From Rhizobium bangladeshense (GTDB taxonomy: Bacteria > Pseudomonadota > Alphaproteobacteria > Rhizobiales > Rhizobiaceae), in the NCBI RefSeq assembly GCF_001662075.1, contig NZ_LYPL01000010.1, positions 203,036-267,035 on the forward strand: a stretch of DNA of 64,000 nt, in the 5' to 3' direction. This document shows, piece by piece, positions 36,063-43,526 of the stretch (positions are counted from its first letter, which is position 1; each line of letters opens with the position of its first letter). A program made the translations under genes and the position numbers. Under the pieces are notes generated by a model. The model was not told the DNA's origin. It worked only from the letters and a program-made list of their open reading frames with translations, and did not search any database.

Positions 36063-36809
36063 TTACGGGCGGCGACTCTCGCTGCGAAGGATGAACGCCA
36101 GCAAGGCCAGGGCCATCGCCGCCAGCCCGTACCAGGTGATCGCATAGACGAGATGGTTGTTGGGGAAATGGATGACCGTCAGGCCGCCGACGGGCAGACC
36201 GCCCGGATTGGCGGTCGCATCGGCATCGATGAAATAGGGTGCGACCGCATCGACGCCGCGCTTTTGAGCGATCGCCGCGACATCACGCGAATACCAGCGG
36301 TCGGCCCCAACGTCGTTGGATTGCAGCAGCGATCCCTTCGGCTCCGTCACCCGCATCAGACCGGTGATTTCGACCGGTCCCGGCAGCTGGCCTTCGCGGC
36401 GCGTGGCCGGGTCGCGCCTGTCGGTCGGCACGAAGCCGCGGTTGATGAGGATGGCAGTGCCGTCGGCAAGCATCAGCGGCGTCATCACCCAATAACCCGG
36501 GCCGAGCGCGGTCGAGGCATAGACCAGCGTCTCTTTGTCGTTGGCGAGCTTCCCGGCCACGTTCACCCGGCGATACTCGTCACCGGCATTGACCTTGTCC
36601 CAGTCGGCACGCGCCGGCGCGGGCGCTGCTGCGGCATGCACACGCTGGTCGACGCGGGCGATGAGGTCGCGCTTCCAGGCCAGCCGCTGCACCTGCCAAG
36701 TGCCGAGCCCGACTAGGGCTGCGGCAAGCAGTGCCAGACAGACGACAAAGAGCACCCGTTTTGCAGGCGAATGCCGTCTTTCCGCTTTTTCCGGGGAAGC
36801 CTCACTCAT
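36063..36809 (-). CDS. SURF1 family oxidase assembly protein
   Basis: A 248-residue inner-membrane protein with two helices near the ends (VLFVVCLALLAAALVGLGTWQVQRL and HLVYAITWYGLAAMALALLAFILR) and a periplasmic domain between them with PRGF-like INRGFVPTDRRDP and FPNNHLVYAITWY. SURF1/Shy1 proteins help insert heme into heme-copper oxidases. It follows cyoD by about 46 bases and is the last gene of the bo3 oxidase operon, matching common alphaproteobacterial layout. A longer start at 36851 is possible; residues added there are not conserved. Confidence 0.88.
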   Translation of the reverse strand: MSEASPEKAERRHSPAKRVLFVVCLALLAAALVGLGTWQVQRLAWKRDLIARVDQRVHAAAAPAPARADWDKVNAGDEYRRVNVAGKLANDKETLVYASTALGPGYWVMTPLMLADGTAILINRGFVPTDRRDPATRREGQLPGPVEITGLMRVTEPKGSLLQSNDVGADRWYSRDVAAIAQKRGVDAVAPYFIDADATANPGGLPVGGLTVIHFPNNHLVYAITWYGLAAMALALLAFILRSESRRP

Positions 36810-36855
36810 GGCAAGAATCGCTTCGGGCGGCGGTGCCGCCGCCCTTTCCATACCG

Positions 36856-37257
36856 TCACGGCATGTTCTTCATCATCTCGGGGCTCATCGGCATCATGTT
36901 GGTGTTGAGATGATGCATGACCCAAAGCGAGCCGGAGAGCGCGATGGCGACGATGATGATGGTGAAGATCAGCGCCATCATCGTCCAGCCGCCTTCGCTG
37001 CGCGGGTTCATATGCAGGAAGAAGACCATATGGACGACGATCTGGACGGCGCCGATGGCCATCACCAGCACCGCCGTCACCGCCGGGCTTTCGAAGACGC
37101 CGGCCATGACCAGCCAGAAGGGAATGGCGGTCAGGATGACGGAGAGCGCAAAGCCGGTCATGTAGCTGCGGAAGGTGCCGTGGCCGGCCTGATGACCGTG
37201 GCTGTGGCCGTGATGCGCCTCGTGCGCATCCTCATGGGCGGGTGCTTGCGAACTCAT
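36856..37257 (-). CDS. cyoD: Cytochrome bo3 quinol oxidase subunit IV
   Basis: A 133-residue membrane subunit with three helices (GFALSVILTAIPFWLVMAG, VTAVLVMAIGAVQIVVHMVFFLHM, ALIFTIIIVAIALSGSLWVMHHL). The N-terminus is His-rich (HEDAHEAHHGHSHGHQAGH), a common feature in rhizobial CyoD. It assists assembly of the oxidase. Its ATG overlaps the cyoC stop (ATGA, 37254-37257). Confidence 0.93.
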   Translation of the reverse strand: MSSQAPAHEDAHEAHHGHSHGHQAGHGTFRSYMTGFALSVILTAIPFWLVMAGVFESPAVTAVLVMAIGAVQIVVHMVFFLHMNPRSEGGWTMMALIFTIIIVAIALSGSLWVMHHLNTNMMPMSPEMMKNMP

Positions 37258-37874
37258 CCGAGAACTCCCAAGAGATAGACGAAGGAAAAGACGCCGATCC
37301 AGACGACGTCGAGGAAGTGCCAGAACATCGACAGGCACATCAGCCGGCGGCGGTTGGCCTCGATCAGGCCGTGCATCGACACCTGCACCATCAGCGTGAT
37401 CAGCCAGACGATGCCGAAGGTGACGTGCAGTCCGTGCGTTCCGACCAGCGTGAAGAAGGAGGAGAGGAAGGCGCTGCGCGTCGGCCCGGCGCCTTCGTGG
37501 ATCAGGTGGATGAACTCGTAGAGTTCGAGCCCGATGAAGGCGGCGCCGAACAGGCCGGTGACGGCGAGCCAGAACAGCGTTTCCGCCTTGGCGTTGCGCT
37601 CCATCTGCAGCATCGCGAAGCCATAGGTGATCGACGACAACAGCAGCATCGATGTGTTGAGGGCAACGATCGGCAGATCGAAGAGATCGGCCGGCGACGG
37701 CCCGGCAGCATAATTGCGGCCGAGCACGCCATGCGTTGCAAACAGCACCGCGAAGATCAGGCAGTCGCTCATCAGATAGAGCCAGAAGCCGAGATTGGTG
37801 CTGTTCTCCGGATGATGATCTTCGGTTAGGTAGAACTCTGGCTTTTCGGCCGTGTCGACGGTGTGATCGCTCAT
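37254..37874 (-). CDS. cyoC: Cytochrome bo3 quinol oxidase subunit III
   Basis: A 206-residue, five-helix subunit. Recognisable segments are GFWLYLMSDCLIFAVLFATHGVL, GLELYEFIHLIHEGAGPTRSAFLSSFFTLVGTHGLHVTFG and WHFLDVVWIGVFSFVYLLGVLG. Subunit III stabilises the oxidase and its proton uptake. It lies five bases after cyoB and overlaps cyoD, giving a tightly coupled cyoABCD operon. The true start is the ATG at 37874; the open frame extends further but inside cyoB. Confidence 0.95.
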   Translation of the reverse strand: MSDHTVDTAEKPEFYLTEDHHPENSTNLGFWLYLMSDCLIFAVLFATHGVLGRNYAAGPSPADLFDLPIVALNTSMLLLSSITYGFAMLQMERNAKAETLFWLAVTGLFGAAFIGLELYEFIHLIHEGAGPTRSAFLSSFFTLVGTHGLHVTFGIVWLITLMVQVSMHGLIEANRRRLMCLSMFWHFLDVVWIGVFSFVYLLGVLG

Positions 37875-37879
37875 GGTCG

Positions 37880-39883
37880 TTACACCTGCTCGGCAAGCAG
37901 CGTGGTGCGCTTGCCTTCTGTTTCGGTCACCTTGTCGGCGGGAATGTAGAAGTCGCGTTTGTAATTGAACGTATGGCCGATAGCCACGACGAGCAGCGCG
38001 ACGGCGGAGACGACGACCAGCCACCACATATACCAGATCAGGCCGAAGGCGAGTGCGACGCTGATAGCCGAGAGGATGGCGCCGGCGCCGGTATTCTTTG
38101 GCATGTGGATCGGCTTGAAGCCGCCGAGCGGACGCTCGTAGCCGCGCCTCTTCATGTCGTACCAGCTGTCATGGTCGTGAACCACGGGCGTGAAGGCGAA
38201 GTTGTAGTCCGGCGGCGGCGAAGCGGTCGACCATTCCAGCGTACGGCCGTCCCAGGGATCGCCGCTATCGTCGCGCAATTCCTCGCGCTTCATGAAGCTG
38301 ACGACGATCTGGATCAGGAAGGCGGCGATACCGAGCGCGATCAGGCCGACGCCAAAGGCGGCGATGATGAACCAGATCTGCAGCGACGGGTCCTCGAACT
38401 GGCTCATGCGCCGCGTAACACCCATAAGGCCGAGCACATAGAGCGGCATGAAGGCGAACCAGAAGCCGATCTGCCAGAACCAGAAGCTCATCTTGCCCCA
38501 GAAGGGATCGAGCTTGAAGCCGAAGGCCTTCGGGAACCAGTAGTTCACGCCGGCGAACATGCCGAAGAGGACGCCGCCTATGATGACGTTGTGGAAGTGG
38601 GCGATGAGGAACAGCGAATTGTGCAGCACGAAGTCGGCCGGCGGCACGGCGAGCATGACGCCGGTCATGCCGCCGATGACGAAGGTCACCATGAAGCCGA
38701 CCGTCCACAGCATCGGCACCTCGTAGCGGATACGGCCGCGATACATGGTGAAGAGCCAGTTGAAGATCTTCGCCCCTGTCGGGATCGAGATGATCATCGT
38801 GGTAATGCCGAAGAAGGAATTGACGGATGCACCCGAGCCCATGGTGAAGAAGTGGTGCAGCCAGACAATGTAGGACAGGATCATGATCACGCAGGTGGCG
38901 TAGACCATCGAAGCGTAACCGAACAGGCGTTTTCCTGAGAAGGTAGCGACGACTTCCGAGAAGATGCCGAAGGCAGGCAGCACGAGGATGTAGACCTCCG
39001 GATGGCCCCAGATCCAGATGAGGTTGATGTACATCATCGGGTTGCCGCCGAGGTCGTTGGTGAAGAAGTTCGCCCCGGCGTAGCGGTCGAGCGACAACAG
39101 GACGAGCGTTGCCGTCAGGATCGGGAAGGAGGCGACGATCAGCACGTTGGTGCAGAGCGCCGTCCAGGTGAAGACAGGCATCTTCATGAAGGTCATGCCC
39201 GGCGCGCGCATCTTGACGATGGTGGCGATCAGGTTGATGCCCGAGAGCGTCGTTCCGACACCGGCCACCTGCAGGCCCCAGATATAATAGTCGACGCCGA
39301 CGCCCGGACTGTAGGCTGCGCCCGACAGCGGCGGGTAGGCGAGCCAGCCGGTCTGGGCGAACTCGCCGATGAACAGCGACAGCATGATGATGATCGCGCC
39401 GGCGGTGGTCATCCAGAAGGAGAAGTTGTTGAGGAAGGGGAATGACACGTCGCGCGCGCCGATCTGCAACGGCACCACGAAGTTCATCAGGCCTGTGACG
39501 AAGGGCATCGCCACGAAGAAGATCATGATGACGCCGTGGGCGGTGAAGATCTGGTCGTAATGGTGCGGCGGCAGGTAGCCTTCCGACCCGTTGAAGGCGA
39601 TCGCCTGCTGGATGCGCATCAGGATCGCGTCGGAAAAGCCGCGCAACAGCATGATGACCGCCAGGATCACATACATGATGCCGATCTTCTTGTGATCGAC
39701 GCTGCAGATCCAGTCGTGCCAGAGCGGGCCCCAGAACCTGAAATAGGTGATGGCGCCGAGCACCGCGAGACCGCCGATGACGACGCCGATGAAGGTCACG
39801 ACCAGGATCGGGTCGTGATAGGGGATGGCATCGAGGGTCAACCGGCCGAAGACGAACTTCAGGAGGTCAGGATTGGAAAACAT
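37880..39883 (-). CDS. cyoB: Cytochrome bo3 quinol oxidase subunit I
   Basis: The 667-residue catalytic, proton-pumping subunit with about 15 helices. Heme and copper ligands are present: low-spin heme His in FTAHGVIMIFF, CuB His and crosslinked Tyr in WIWGHPEVYILVLPAFG, the His pair in IVWLHHFFTMG, and the HFH of LIAHFHNVIIGGVLF. These mark an A-type heme-copper oxidase with D- and K-channel architecture. It reduces oxygen with ubiquinol at high oxygen tension and pumps protons. Confidence 0.97.
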   Translation of the reverse strand: MFSNPDLLKFVFGRLTLDAIPYHDPILVVTFIGVVIGGLAVLGAITYFRFWGPLWHDWICSVDHKKIGIMYVILAVIMLLRGFSDAILMRIQQAIAFNGSEGYLPPHHYDQIFTAHGVIMIFFVAMPFVTGLMNFVVPLQIGARDVSFPFLNNFSFWMTTAGAIIIMLSLFIGEFAQTGWLAYPPLSGAAYSPGVGVDYYIWGLQVAGVGTTLSGINLIATIVKMRAPGMTFMKMPVFTWTALCTNVLIVASFPILTATLVLLSLDRYAGANFFTNDLGGNPMMYINLIWIWGHPEVYILVLPAFGIFSEVVATFSGKRLFGYASMVYATCVIMILSYIVWLHHFFTMGSGASVNSFFGITTMIISIPTGAKIFNWLFTMYRGRIRYEVPMLWTVGFMVTFVIGGMTGVMLAVPPADFVLHNSLFLIAHFHNVIIGGVLFGMFAGVNYWFPKAFGFKLDPFWGKMSFWFWQIGFWFAFMPLYVLGLMGVTRRMSQFEDPSLQIWFIIAAFGVGLIALGIAAFLIQIVVSFMKREELRDDSGDPWDGRTLEWSTASPPPDYNFAFTPVVHDHDSWYDMKRRGYERPLGGFKPIHMPKNTGAGAILSAISVALAFGLIWYMWWLVVVSAVALLVVAIGHTFNYKRDFYIPADKVTETEGKRTTLLAEQV

Positions 39884-39925
39884 GGAACAACCCGTTCATT
39901 ATGTCTTGCGACGCAAAGCGCCAGG

Positions 39926-41083
39926 TTAATTGTTGTTGTTGAGCTGCGCCGGCGCCGGATCGGTGCCGTTGCCCGTGGCGGGCATGGAATGGCCTTCATG
40001 CTGCATGCCGGGCATGCCGGGCATGTCGTGCTGCATGCTGCTGCCACCGGAATTGCGCGGCGGCTCGGCCCTTGCCGGAACGCCCGTCGCCGGCACGGTT
40101 GCGCCCGGCGCCACGACGCCTTCGCCGGCATGGCGATTGTCGTATTGCAGCTTCTCGCGGTTCTCAGCACTTTCCTTTCCGCCGCCGCCCATCATGTCGA
40201 TATGCATCATCTCGTTCATGCACATCTTGCCCGGCGTGGCGCACATGTTGAGGATGGCGGCGTAGAGATCGCCATCGGCGCCGGCATAATAACGCACCGG
40301 CTCCTTCTCGCTCGGCTTCTCAAGCTTCAGATAGGTGTCGCGGTTGAGCATAGTTCCCTGTTGCTTGACCTTGGCCACCCAGGCATCGAAGCCTTCGCGA
40401 TTGAGCCCGTGGAATTTGAACCGCATGTGCGAGAAGCCGGCGCCGCTGTAATTGGCCGAGAAGCCCTCATACTCGCCTTCCTTGTTGATGACGGCGTGCA
40501 GCTTCGTCTCCATGCCGGGCATGGCGTAGATCTGGCCGGCAAGGGCTGGGATGTAGAAGGAGTTCATCACCGAGGAAGCGGTGATCTTGAAATTGATCGG
40601 TTGATCCACCGGCGCGGCCATCTCGTTGACGGTGGCGATGCCGAGTTCGGGATAGAAGAACAGCCACTTCCAGTCGAGCGCCACGACTTCAACGGTCAGC
40701 GGCTTGGTATCGGCCGGAATGGCGCGCTCGGCATCGAGGCGGTCGAGCGGGCGGTAGGGATCGAGCTTGTGCGTGGAAATCCAGGTGACGGCGCCGAGCG
40801 CTATGATGATCGCCAGGGGTGCAGCCCAGATGACGATTTCGAGGCGGGTCGAATGATGCCATTCCGGCGCGTAGGTCGCGGCCGTGTTGGAGCGGCGGTA
40901 GCGCCAGGCGAACAGCAGCGTCAGGAAGATCACTGGAACGATGATCAGAAGCATCAGCACCGTCGAGACGACGATCAGATCGCGCTGTTGCGCGGCGATG
41001 TCGCCGGAGGGCGCCATGACCACCATGTTGCATCCTGCCAGGAAAAGCAGCGGCAAGACGGATAGAAGGCGGGAAAACTTCAT
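39926..41083 (-). CDS. cyoA: Cytochrome bo3 quinol oxidase subunit II with Met/His-rich tail
   Basis: A 385-residue lipoprotein: lipobox LLFLAGC (Cys near 18), two helices, and a periplasmic cupredoxin-fold domain. The CuA ligands are absent (NSFYIPALAGQIYAMPGMETKLH ... SANYSGAGFSHMRF), so it is a quinol oxidase. Beyond the usual CyoA end there is an extended tail rich in Met, His and Pro (MQHDMPGMPGMQHEGHSM) ending in four Asn, not found in the E. coli protein. The start is set by the lipoprotein signal; a longer frame to 41182 adds charged residues before it. First gene of the operon. Confidence 0.94.
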   Translation of the reverse strand: MKFSRLLSVLPLLFLAGCNMVVMAPSGDIAAQQRDLIVVSTVLMLLIIVPVIFLTLLFAWRYRRSNTAATYAPEWHHSTRLEIVIWAAPLAIIIALGAVTWISTHKLDPYRPLDRLDAERAIPADTKPLTVEVVALDWKWLFFYPELGIATVNEMAAPVDQPINFKITASSVMNSFYIPALAGQIYAMPGMETKLHAVINKEGEYEGFSANYSGAGFSHMRFKFHGLNREGFDAWVAKVKQQGTMLNRDTYLKLEKPSEKEPVRYYAGADGDLYAAILNMCATPGKMCMNEMMHIDMMGGGGKESAENREKLQYDNRHAGEGVVAPGATVPATGVPARAEPPRNSGGSSMQHDMPGMPGMQHEGHSMPATGNGTDPAPAQLNNNN

Positions 41084-41470
41084 GAGTTTTGGCACGTCTC
41101 TAAGCTCTTGTTGTTTCGTTTGGTCCGCGACTAAAGCACTGAACCGGATCGCGACATGAGGCGGAAGGTCGCAGTGCAGCAAACATGCCGCACTGCGGCA
41201 AAATCATCGGGCGCTAGTGCTTTGAAATCCTGATGAGTTCAGAAGGATTTTAGGCGTGCGCGTGTTTTAGGCCAATATATCCACTACAGCCGGTCAGGCC
41301 AGCATTTGCAGGGGAAAATCTCCGTCCGGATCACGCAAATTTTTCGGTCCCGGCTTCATTTGGGCCGTGATGATGAACTATTTCAGTCTTACGGACTTGA
41401 TAAGCCTGCAGGTTTGATCAAGATCACGCTTGGGGCGCCTTGCCGGAAGCGCCTTAACGAGGAGGCGTTT
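41084..41470. promoter_or_regulatory. Divergent cyoA/MFS control region with FNR/FixK-like box
   Basis: This 387-base region separates cyoA (minus) from an MFS symporter (plus). At 41414-41427 lies TTGATCAAGATCAC, nine of ten conserved positions of the FNR/FixK anaerobox TTGAT-N4-ATCAA. It is centred 50 bases before the symporter ATG, and about 340 bases from cyoA. The box suggests oxygen-dependent control of at least the symporter. Other motifs were not clear. Confidence 0.55.
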
Positions 41471-42802
41471 ATGGCAACAACATCGCATTACGGACCGTCG
41501 TCGTCGTCGCTGGAACGCGACGCGCGGCGCATTCACGACGACAAGCCGGTGTCACCGGGCAGCATCGCCATCGGCGTGGTGATTGGCCGCATGTCGGAAT
41601 TCTTCGATTTCTTCGTCTACGGCCTCGCTTCGGTCCTGGTCTTTCCGCAGCTCGTCTTTCCCTTCGCGCCCGACAGGCTGACCGGCACGCTCTATTCCTT
41701 CGCCATCTTCTCGCTCGCTTTCCTCGCCCGTCCCGTCGGCTCCGTCGTCTTCATGACCATCGACCGGATGTATGGGCGCGGCACCAAGCTGACGATCGCA
41801 CTCTTCCTGCTCGGCGGCTCGACCGCCTCGATCGCCTTCCTGCCGGGTTACGAGGTGATCGGCGTCTGGTCGATCGCGCTCTTGGCGCTCTTCCGTCTCG
41901 GTCAGGGCTTTGCGCTCGGCGGTGCCTGGGACGGTCTGGCCTCGCTGCTGGCGCTCAACGCGCCGGCCAATCACCGCGGCTGGTATGCGATGATCCCGCA
42001 GCTCGGCGCGCCGATCGGCTTTGCCCTGGCAAGCACGCTGTTCGGCTATTTCGTCGCCAATCTTTCCAGCGAGGACTTTCTTTCCTGGGGCTGGCGTTAT
42101 CCCTTCTTCGTCGCCTTCGCGATCAATGTCGTGGCGCTCTTTGCGCGGCTGCGCCTGGTGATGACCAAGGAATTCGGCACGCTGCTCGAACAGCACGAGC
42201 TGGAGGCAGCACCGATCCTCGAGGTGCTGCGCGTTCACGGCCGCGACATCCTGATCGGCGCCTTCGTGCCGCTCGCGAGCTTCGCCATGTTCCACCTCGT
42301 CACCATCTTCCCGCTCGGCTGGATGAGCCTTTACGGCAACCAGCCGATCGGCACCTTCATGGTCGTGCAGGTGGTCGGCGCCATGGTCGGCGTCGTCGCC
42401 ATCATCGCCTCGGGCCTGATCGCCGACCGCATCGGCCGGCGCGCCCAGCTTGCCATCTGCGCCGTCATCATCGCCGTCTTCAGTTTTATCGGGCCGACCC
42501 TGATCGCATCGGGCAATAACGGTCACGACGCTTTCGTCATCATCGGCTTCGGCGTGCTCGGCCTGTCCTTCGGCCAAGCGACCGGTTCGATCTCCTCGCG
42601 CTTCGGCCGCGGCTATCGCTATACCGGTGCTGCCTTCACCTCGGACCTCGCCTGGCTGGTCGGCGCCGGCTTCGCACCGTTGGTGGCGCTCAGCCTCTCC
42701 AGCCGCTTCGGCCTGACCTTCGTCGGCTACTACCTGCTCTCCGGCGCCATCTGCACGCTGGCCGCACTCGCCTTCAGCAAGGCGCTGGAACAGCGCGAAT
42801 AG
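41471..42802 (+). CDS. MFS transporter, metabolite:proton symporter-like
   Basis: A 443-residue, 12-helix permease. The features include GVVIGRMSEFFDFFVYGLASVLVFPQLVFP, TIDRMYGRGTKLTIALFLLGGS (motif A region), and RLGQGFALGGAWDGLASLLALNAP, all typical of the metabolite:H+ symporter group (shikimate, ketoglutarate, proline/betaine transporters). GAGGAGG precedes the start at 41471. The substrate is unknown. A 10-base-arm hairpin follows the gene. Confidence 0.88.
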   Translation: MATTSHYGPSSSSLERDARRIHDDKPVSPGSIAIGVVIGRMSEFFDFFVYGLASVLVFPQLVFPFAPDRLTGTLYSFAIFSLAFLARPVGSVVFMTIDRMYGRGTKLTIALFLLGGSTASIAFLPGYEVIGVWSIALLALFRLGQGFALGGAWDGLASLLALNAPANHRGWYAMIPQLGAPIGFALASTLFGYFVANLSSEDFLSWGWRYPFFVAFAINVVALFARLRLVMTKEFGTLLEQHELEAAPILEVLRVHGRDILIGAFVPLASFAMFHLVTIFPLGWMSLYGNQPIGTFMVVQVVGAMVGVVAIIASGLIADRIGRRAQLAICAVIIAVFSFIGPTLIASGNNGHDAFVIIGFGVLGLSFGQATGSISSRFGRGYRYTGAAFTSDLAWLVGAGFAPLVALSLSSRFGLTFVGYYLLSGAICTLAALAFSKALEQRE

Positions 42803-42831
42803 GCGGGCTGCCGCTCGTGCGCGTGCCGAGA

Positions 42832-42857
42832 CTTCTCCCCGTCAGAGCGGGGAGAAG
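42832..42857 (+). terminator. Hairpin after the MFS symporter
   Basis: Perfect 10-base arms CTTCTCCCCG / CGGGGAGAAG with a six-base loop, 29 bases after the stop. No T-run follows. The CTTCTCCCCG...GGGGAGAAG motif also occurs in the intergenic repeat at about 57.97 kb, so it may be a repeat fragment working as a terminator. Confidence 0.5.
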
Positions 42858-42958
42858 GATATGAACTGGCGATTTTCTCGCAGCCATTCTTGCTGATCTA
42901 TCGCACTGCGCCTTCTGCAGCCGCAATGCGATAACCGCTGAAATCTTGATCTGAAATT

Positions 42959-43426
42959 TTATTGTGCCATCTGCGGCTGCTTCGCCGCTCGCGCCGCCGT
43001 CAGTTCCGCGGTGGTGTGGTTCAGGCGGTCGGCGAGAACGCGCATGATTTCGACGGCCATTTCGGGGAAGTCGCTGAGCAGTTTTAGGAAGTGTTCCTTG
43101 CTGATGCGCAGCACTTCGAGCGGCGAGGTGGCGCGCACCGTTGCCGTGCGCGAGACGTCGCAGAGGATGGCGATTTCGCCGACGATGGAATTGAGCTCGA
43201 CATCGGCGACCTTGATCTCGCCGGCCGGCGAGGAGACGATGATATCGGCGCTGCCGGAGAGAATGACATAGGCGGCGTCGCCGACATCACCCTGATGGAA
43301 GAGATCCTGGCCGGCCTTGTAAGTCATGCGGTCGGACGTGAAGGCCAAAAGCTTGAGCTTTGCTGGCGCAATCCTTGAAAAGATCGGCACCCGTCGCAGC
43401 ATTTCGACTTCGTCTCTCAACAGCAT
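42959..43426 (-). CDS. Stand-alone cyclic nucleotide-binding domain protein
   Basis: A 155-residue protein that is little more than one CNMP-binding (Crp/EPAC-like) domain: RVPIFSRIAPAKLKLLAFTSDRMTYKAGQDLFHQGDVGDAAYVILSG, then VGEIAILCDVSRTATVRATSPLEVLRISKEHFLKLL, the phosphate-binding cassette (GEIAIL...RTATVRA). No DNA-binding helix-turn-helix follows, so it is not a transcription factor. It probably docks on a partner, plausibly the 904-residue ABC protein directly upstream (100-base gap). The start at 43426 is inferred; the open frame extends into the ABC gene in another frame. Confidence 0.83.
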   Translation of the reverse strand: MLLRDEVEMLRRVPIFSRIAPAKLKLLAFTSDRMTYKAGQDLFHQGDVGDAAYVILSGSADIIVSSPAGEIKVADVELNSIVGEIAILCDVSRTATVRATSPLEVLRISKEHFLKLLSDFPEMAVEIMRVLADRLNHTTAELTAARAAKQPQMAQ

Positions 43427-43526
43427 GAGCGTTTCAATCCCCTGGGCGCAGGGTTCTTCGAACCAGGCGCCTTCAATTCCGAGCGTTCCCCCGGGGAACG
43501 CCCACCATCGCCGCTCCCATAGAATA

